Assembly (NCBI GenBank): GCA_051011595.1
Contig: JBPCTQ010000218.1
Location: 1-15,909, forward strand
From: JAOUEE01 sp051011595
Lineage (GTDB): Bacteria > Actinomycetota > Acidimicrobiia > Acidimicrobiales > SHLQ01
DNA length: 15,909 bases
Direction: 5' to 3'
This document shows, piece after piece, positions 12,863 through 15,909 of the stretch. The notes beneath the pieces were generated by a model. That model had not been told where the DNA came from. It did no database searches and saw nothing but the letters and a program-made list of their open reading frames with translations. Both the position numbers and the translations under genes were made by a program. Every line of letters begins with the position of its first letter. Position 1 is the first letter of the stretch.

Positions 12863-13312
12863 TCAGGTGCACACCTCGGCCGCGGCGGCCAGCGCGCCGG
12901 CAAACAGGTCGACCGTCTCGAAGGTGAGTTCGGCCTGCGCCGGGTCGGTCAACTGCGGGAGGACCTCCTCGGGCAAGGAGTAGATGGCGGTCTCGACCAC
13001 ACACCGGGCCTCGGACGGTGTCTCGTCGGGGAAGCCGTTTCTCTCGATGCTGAACAGCCGCTGGTGGAGCCGCGACTCGATCACCTGCTCGGCGACCGTG
13101 TACCCGGTAGCTTCTTCGTCCGGCGTAGGGGCGACATCACCTGCGGGCTCCGCGTCCTCGGCCACCGGGGCCGGCTGGCTCGGTTGCTCGTCGGTCAGCC
13201 CCCAATCGTCGGGAACGGTGACGACGGTGTCGGACGGGGCCCTCGTCTGATCGGCGTCCGACGGGAGGCAGCCGACCGCCACCACCAGGACCACAACAAG
13301 GATGCGCCACAT
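12863..13312 (-). CDS. Small putative lipoprotein of unknown function
   Basis: This 149-residue protein begins with a short hydrophobic signal (MWRILVVVLVVAVGC) ending at C15. AVGC is an imperfect lipobox, so lipid attachment is likely but not certain. A Pro/Asp/Glu-rich spacer (about 17-68) is followed by a small helical domain (70-149) with C104 and C148, which could form a disulfide. I do not recognise the domain. The ATG at 13312 has no Shine-Dalgarno. GATTCT lies 6 bases upstream and only partly fits a -10 box, so the start mode is unclear. It sits between the Asp-box protein gene and serA on the same strand, but gaps of 87 and 118 bases with a hairpin and a promoter suggest an independent unit. 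Confidence 0.75.
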   Translation of the reverse strand: MWRILVVVLVVAVGCLPSDADQTRAPSDTVVTVPDDWGLTDEQPSQPAPVAEDAEPAGDVAPTPDEEATGYTVAEQVIESRLHQRLFSIERNGFPDETPSEARCVVETAIYSLPEEVLPQLTDPAQAELTFETVDLFAGALAAAAEVCT

Positions 13313-13335
13313 GCGGGAAGAATCGACGCGACAGA

Positions 13336-13358
13336 GGGCCGTCTTGAGTGGACGGCTC
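13336..13358 (-). terminator. Candidate terminator downstream of the Asp-box protein gene
   Basis: GGGCCGTC (13336-13343) and GACGGCTC (13351-13358) form an 8-base stem with one G-T pair and a 7-base loop. It lies in the 87-base gap between the stop of the Asp-box gene and the lipoprotein start. Read on the minus strand it is followed by TCTGTCG, not a clean T-tract, so termination efficiency is uncertain. Confidence 0.4.
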
Positions 13359-13399
13359 GGCCAGCGACGTCATCTGGGACCTGTTCTTCGGCTGAGTCG

Positions 13400-15622
13400 T
13401 CAGGCGTTGTTGCTGGTCAGGCGACGGGCGAACACGGCACCACCGGCGGCGACCAGCAAAGCCAGTCCCAAACCGACCGCCCGGAGGGTGTTGTCGTTGC
13501 CGTCGTCGACAGTCTGCGGTTCGACCTCGTTTGAAGCGGTTCGGGGTTCTTGGGGCACTGCCACCGACTCGGCGGCAATGAATGCCGAGGCCGGCGGCAT
13601 GGCCACCTCGTCCCAGGTCTCACCGGCGTCGGTTGATCTCAGGACCGTGCCCCCGCTGAATCCGTAGACGGTGCGATCGTCGGCGAACGCGGGGGAGAAC
13701 TCGATGGGGCTACCTGACGGGTTGTTGAAGTCGCTCAGCAGGTGCTGGCGCGCCGCGAGGCCCTGGCCCACCGGATGGAATGTCCGGCCCCCGTCGGTCG
13801 ATCGGTGCAGGCCGCTGCCGCGCACACTGATCAGCAGGAGTTGATCGTCGGCGTACGCAGGGGAGGTGCCTACTGCCTCGACTCCACCGCGGCCCACCAC
13901 CGGATCGTCGACCTCGGCCCACGTGTCCGCCCCGTCGCGGCTGACGTACAGCCCGGTCGGGCTGCCCGCGAAGACGGTCTGGTCGTTGTCGAAATCGGGC
14001 GAGATGCTCAACAATGCGCTGCCCGCGGGCCCTGATGTGAGGGTCCAGCTGCGGCCGGCATCGGTGCTACGGAACACGCCGGTGTCGGCTGCTGCGAAGA
14101 TCGTGGGGGTGGTGGCGAAGTCGGGATGCAGCACCATGGTGCGGATGTGGCCGTCGACCGAGCCCACCGCGGTGAACGTCTGATCGGCACCCCGATCAGT
14201 CGACTCGTACACCGTGCCCTGACGGGTGCCGAGGAACATGGTTCCATCGGCGTCGAACTGCGGCGACAGGGCGATGATGAACTGACGCAGCTGGGTGTCG
14301 GCCGGCGCGTCGTCCACGAAATGGGTCTGCCAGCTGAGACCGGCATCGTTGGAGACCAGTAAGTGGGTCCAGGTGGCCGAGTAGATGGTGTTGTCGTTGG
14401 CGAAGTCGGGGGAGAACTCGACGTTGTGCAGCCGAATCACGGGTAGCAGTTTGTTGCCCGAGCCGAGGGGCTGGGCCAGGCCGCCGTTTCCGGGCACGAA
14501 GGTCTGGCCCTCGTCGGTCGAGATGTAGGCCCCCTTGACGTAGGTGGTCACCGCCACGGTGCCGTCGAGGTCGTAGGACGGCGAGACCGCCAATCCCACG
14601 ATCATGTCGGCCAGGGTCTCCTGCGCCTGCCAGGTGTCGCCACCGTCGTCGGACCGGAAGAAGCCGTCGAAGGCCGTGAGGTGCAAAATGGTGTCGCCGT
14701 CGGTTGTGGTGCCGGCATCGAGGTCGGTGAAGTTGGCCACCTCGAGCGCCTCGGCCTGCGGGTCGGTGGTGAGGCCGTCGATGCCGTGTGTCCAGGTTTC
14801 GCCGCCGTCGTCGGATCGGTACACACCGTCGGTGGCGGCGACGGCCCACACCTGATCCTCGGTGGTGGACAACACGACGGCTCGGACGGCCTGGTCGGCC
14901 GGGAACTCATTGCCGACCGCTTCGAAGCCGGCCCCACCATCGGTGGATCGCAGCAGGCCACCGTCGCTGCCCCCGACGTAGATCAGGTTGTTGCGACCCA
15001 CCGCCAGGCTTCTGATCGGCGAGCCCAGGTCGGCTGCGGTGCTCACCCATGTGCGACCGGCGTCATCGGAGCGGTGCACTCGGCCGGTGGCGGTGCCGAC
15101 CACCACCACGTTGGTTCCGGCCGCGCCGAATTCGGCGACACGCACGCGGCCGACTCCTTCGACTGGAGTCCAGTTCTCCCCGCCGTCGTCTGTCCGGTGG
15201 AGACCGTCCGCGGCGGTGGCCACCAACACGATGTCGGGATCATCGGGGGACACGGCGACGGCCGGGGCCTCGGCGGCCGGCAGATCGCCGCTGACGTCGA
15301 ACCAGACGTTCCCGCCGTCGTCGGACCGGAACACCCCGACGTCGGTGGTGACGTACACCCGCTCGGGCGCCGCCTCGGTCACCGCGATGCGGCGAACGGC
15401 GTCGCCGGTGATGCCGTTGACGATCCGCTGCCAGGTCGCACCACGGTCATCGGAGCGCACCAGACCGTCCTGCACGGTGGCGAACACCCGGCCGCTCGTG
15501 GGGTAGTCGGCGGCCACCACCACGATGTCGGCGGAATCGTGAGGAGTGTGGGCATGGGCCCGGCTGGGCGCCCACGGCACCACGAGCGCGGCGAACACCA
15601 CGATCATCAGTCCTCGCCGCAT
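13400..15622 (-). CDS. Secreted, C-terminally anchored Asp-box (BNR) beta-propeller protein
   Basis: This 740-residue envelope protein has a signal peptide (1-24, cleavage likely after AHA), two runs of propeller blades and a C-terminal membrane helix (about 713-732) followed by Arg-Arg. I count 14 Asp-boxes of the form S-x-D-x-G-x-x-W/F, starting at residues 57, 100, 144, 185, 226, 270, 324, 368, 424, 474, 519, 561, 608 and 663. This fits two seven-bladed propellers. Six SPxFxxD-like motifs appear only after residue 345, so the halves differ in type. Such folds occur in sialidases, sortilin-like and photosystem-assembly-factor-like proteins; I see no sialidase active-site set, so enzyme activity should not be assumed. 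A Glu/Asp-rich spacer (about 690-711) precedes the anchor. The ATG at 15622 has GGAGGAGGA (15629-15637) 6 bases upstream. Confidence 0.88.
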   Translation of the reverse strand: MRRGLMIVVFAALVVPWAPSRAHAHTPHDSADIVVVAADYPTSGRVFATVQDGLVRSDDRGATWQRIVNGITGDAVRRIAVTEAAPERVYVTTDVGVFRSDDGGNVWFDVSGDLPAAEAPAVAVSPDDPDIVLVATAADGLHRTDDGGENWTPVEGVGRVRVAEFGAAGTNVVVVGTATGRVHRSDDAGRTWVSTAADLGSPIRSLAVGRNNLIYVGGSDGGLLRSTDGGAGFEAVGNEFPADQAVRAVVLSTTEDQVWAVAATDGVYRSDDGGETWTHGIDGLTTDPQAEALEVANFTDLDAGTTTDGDTILHLTAFDGFFRSDDGGDTWQAQETLADMIVGLAVSPSYDLDGTVAVTTYVKGAYISTDEGQTFVPGNGGLAQPLGSGNKLLPVIRLHNVEFSPDFANDNTIYSATWTHLLVSNDAGLSWQTHFVDDAPADTQLRQFIIALSPQFDADGTMFLGTRQGTVYESTDRGADQTFTAVGSVDGHIRTMVLHPDFATTPTIFAAADTGVFRSTDAGRSWTLTSGPAGSALLSISPDFDNDQTVFAGSPTGLYVSRDGADTWAEVDDPVVGRGGVEAVGTSPAYADDQLLLISVRGSGLHRSTDGGRTFHPVGQGLAARQHLLSDFNNPSGSPIEFSPAFADDRTVYGFSGGTVLRSTDAGETWDEVAMPPASAFIAAESVAVPQEPRTASNEVEPQTVDDGNDNTLRAVGLGLALLVAAGGAVFARRLTSNNA

Positions 15623-15641
15623 CAGCTGTCCTCCTCCACCA

Positions 15642-15647
15642 ATGCTA
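15642..15647 (-). promoter_or_regulatory. Weak candidate -10 box for the Asp-box protein gene
   Basis: TAGCAT on the minus strand fits TAnnnT and would start transcription near 15635, just at the 5' edge of the Shine-Dalgarno. No -35 box is convincing. The 45-base gap after the acyltransferase stop could equally mean co-transcription. Confidence 0.3.
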
Positions 15648-15667
15648 CGTGGAGTGGTGCAAGAGAT

Positions 15668-15909
15668 CTATTCAGGCACAGAGAGTGGTGAAGCGGGAAC
15701 GGTGGCGGGGATGGGTCGGGTCGGCGCCGTCGGTGTGGTGTCGACCCGCTGATCCGAGAGCGCGGCAATGGCCCGCATGAGCGACGCAGTGATCTGGCGA
15801 TTGGTGACGGCGGTGGGCCGGGCCCCGGCCCACCGGCCCAAATCGAGGGGCGCACCAAACCGCGCCGTGATCGGCGCTCCGAACCTCGGTAGACGGGCGT
15901 CGACCGGCT
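15668..15909 (-). CDS. PlsC-like 1-acylglycerol-3-phosphate acyltransferase, C-terminal part (5' end outside window)
   Basis: The minus strand is open from the window edge to a TAG at 15668-15670 and encodes the last 79 residues of a protein whose start lies beyond 15909. The segment LPRFGAPITARFGAPLDLGRW resembles the C-terminal part of PlsC-type acyltransferases, where a Pro-Arg-x-Gly and a beta strand ending in FGxPLDL are followed by a helix (here VTNRQITASLMRAIAALSDQ). These enzymes place the second acyl chain on lysophosphatidic acid at the membrane. The catalytic HX4D motif would be upstream and is not seen. After DQ the usual short Tyr-containing end is replaced by a Pro/Thr-rich tail of about 26 residues. 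The family call rests on this short match, so confidence is moderate. Confidence 0.65.
   Translation of the reverse strand, partial: PVDARLPRFGAPITARFGAPLDLGRWAGARPTAVTNRQITASLMRAIAALSDQRVDTTPTAPTRPIPATVPASPLSVPE

Noticed and set aside
14681..15691. Plus-strand open frame of 336 codons opposite the Asp-box protein gene
   Set aside because: Its Gly/His/Asp/Val-rich repeats mirror the antisense of the Asp-box codons. There is no ribosome binding site or known domain.
1..15909. CRISPR arrays, tRNA or rRNA genes, riboswitches
   Set aside because: I found no regularly spaced direct repeats beyond the coding T/P repeat and the two-copy operator, no tRNA-like cloverleaf with a TTCGA-type arm, and no conserved rRNA segment.

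Overview
The window is GC-rich DNA from a high-GC actinobacterium. The main evidence is a mycothiol-dependent formaldehyde dehydrogenase next to its usual metallo-hydrolase partner, a DUF222/13E12-type HNH protein, a DosR/NarL-like response regulator, and several start codons preceded directly by a TAnnnT -10 box with no Shine-Dalgarno sequence (leaderless genes). A deep, non-mycobacterial lineage such as Acidimicrobiia is my guess; the sequence alone does not prove it. I see no tRNA, rRNA, CRISPR array, insertion sequence or phage gene.

Layout. 1-1425 (+): 3' part of a secreted coiled-coil M23 (LytM) peptidase. 1465-2757 (-): DUF222/HNH endonuclease, divergent from 2823-3296 (+), a small NIF3/YqfO-like protein. 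3391-5413 (+): three tightly packed genes for an S-(hydroxymethyl)mycothiol dehydrogenase, an MBL-fold hydrolase and a Rieske [2Fe-2S] protein, probably a formaldehyde-detoxification operon. 5550-8261: a signalling island with kinase-like protein A and a NarL/DosR-type regulator on +, converging on kinase-like protein B on -. B overlaps by 23 bases the end of a membrane-anchored metzincin-type metalloprotease (8239-9156, -). 9346-9795 (+): VanZ-like membrane protein. 9828-10349 (+): phosphoribosyltransferase. 10350-12744 (-): phosphoglycerate-dehydrogenase-like enzyme and a DUF1015 protein, one base apart. 12863-13312 (-): small putative lipoprotein. 13400-15622 (-): secreted, C-terminally anchored Asp-box (BNR) beta-propeller protein. 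15668-15909 (-): 3' end of a PlsC-like acyltransferase, open at the window edge.

The most interesting system is at 5550-8261. Two kinase-like proteins share the same unusual order (N-terminal receiver, dimerisation helix, ATPase) but have decayed in opposite ways. Protein A keeps the ATP-binding N, G1 and G2 boxes but has Thr where the phospho-acceptor His should be. Protein B keeps a canonical DLHD/QRLF His box but has lost the ATP-binding boxes. With a DosR-like regulator between them, this looks like a two-protein (split) histidine kinase, formally similar to the CheA3/CheA4 pair of Rhodobacter. Two copies of a TGAC-N6-GTCA element lie upstream of protein A and could be the operator of the regulator.

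Intergenic stretches are all under 200 bases. They hold promoters, the operator-like repeats and a few weak hairpins.
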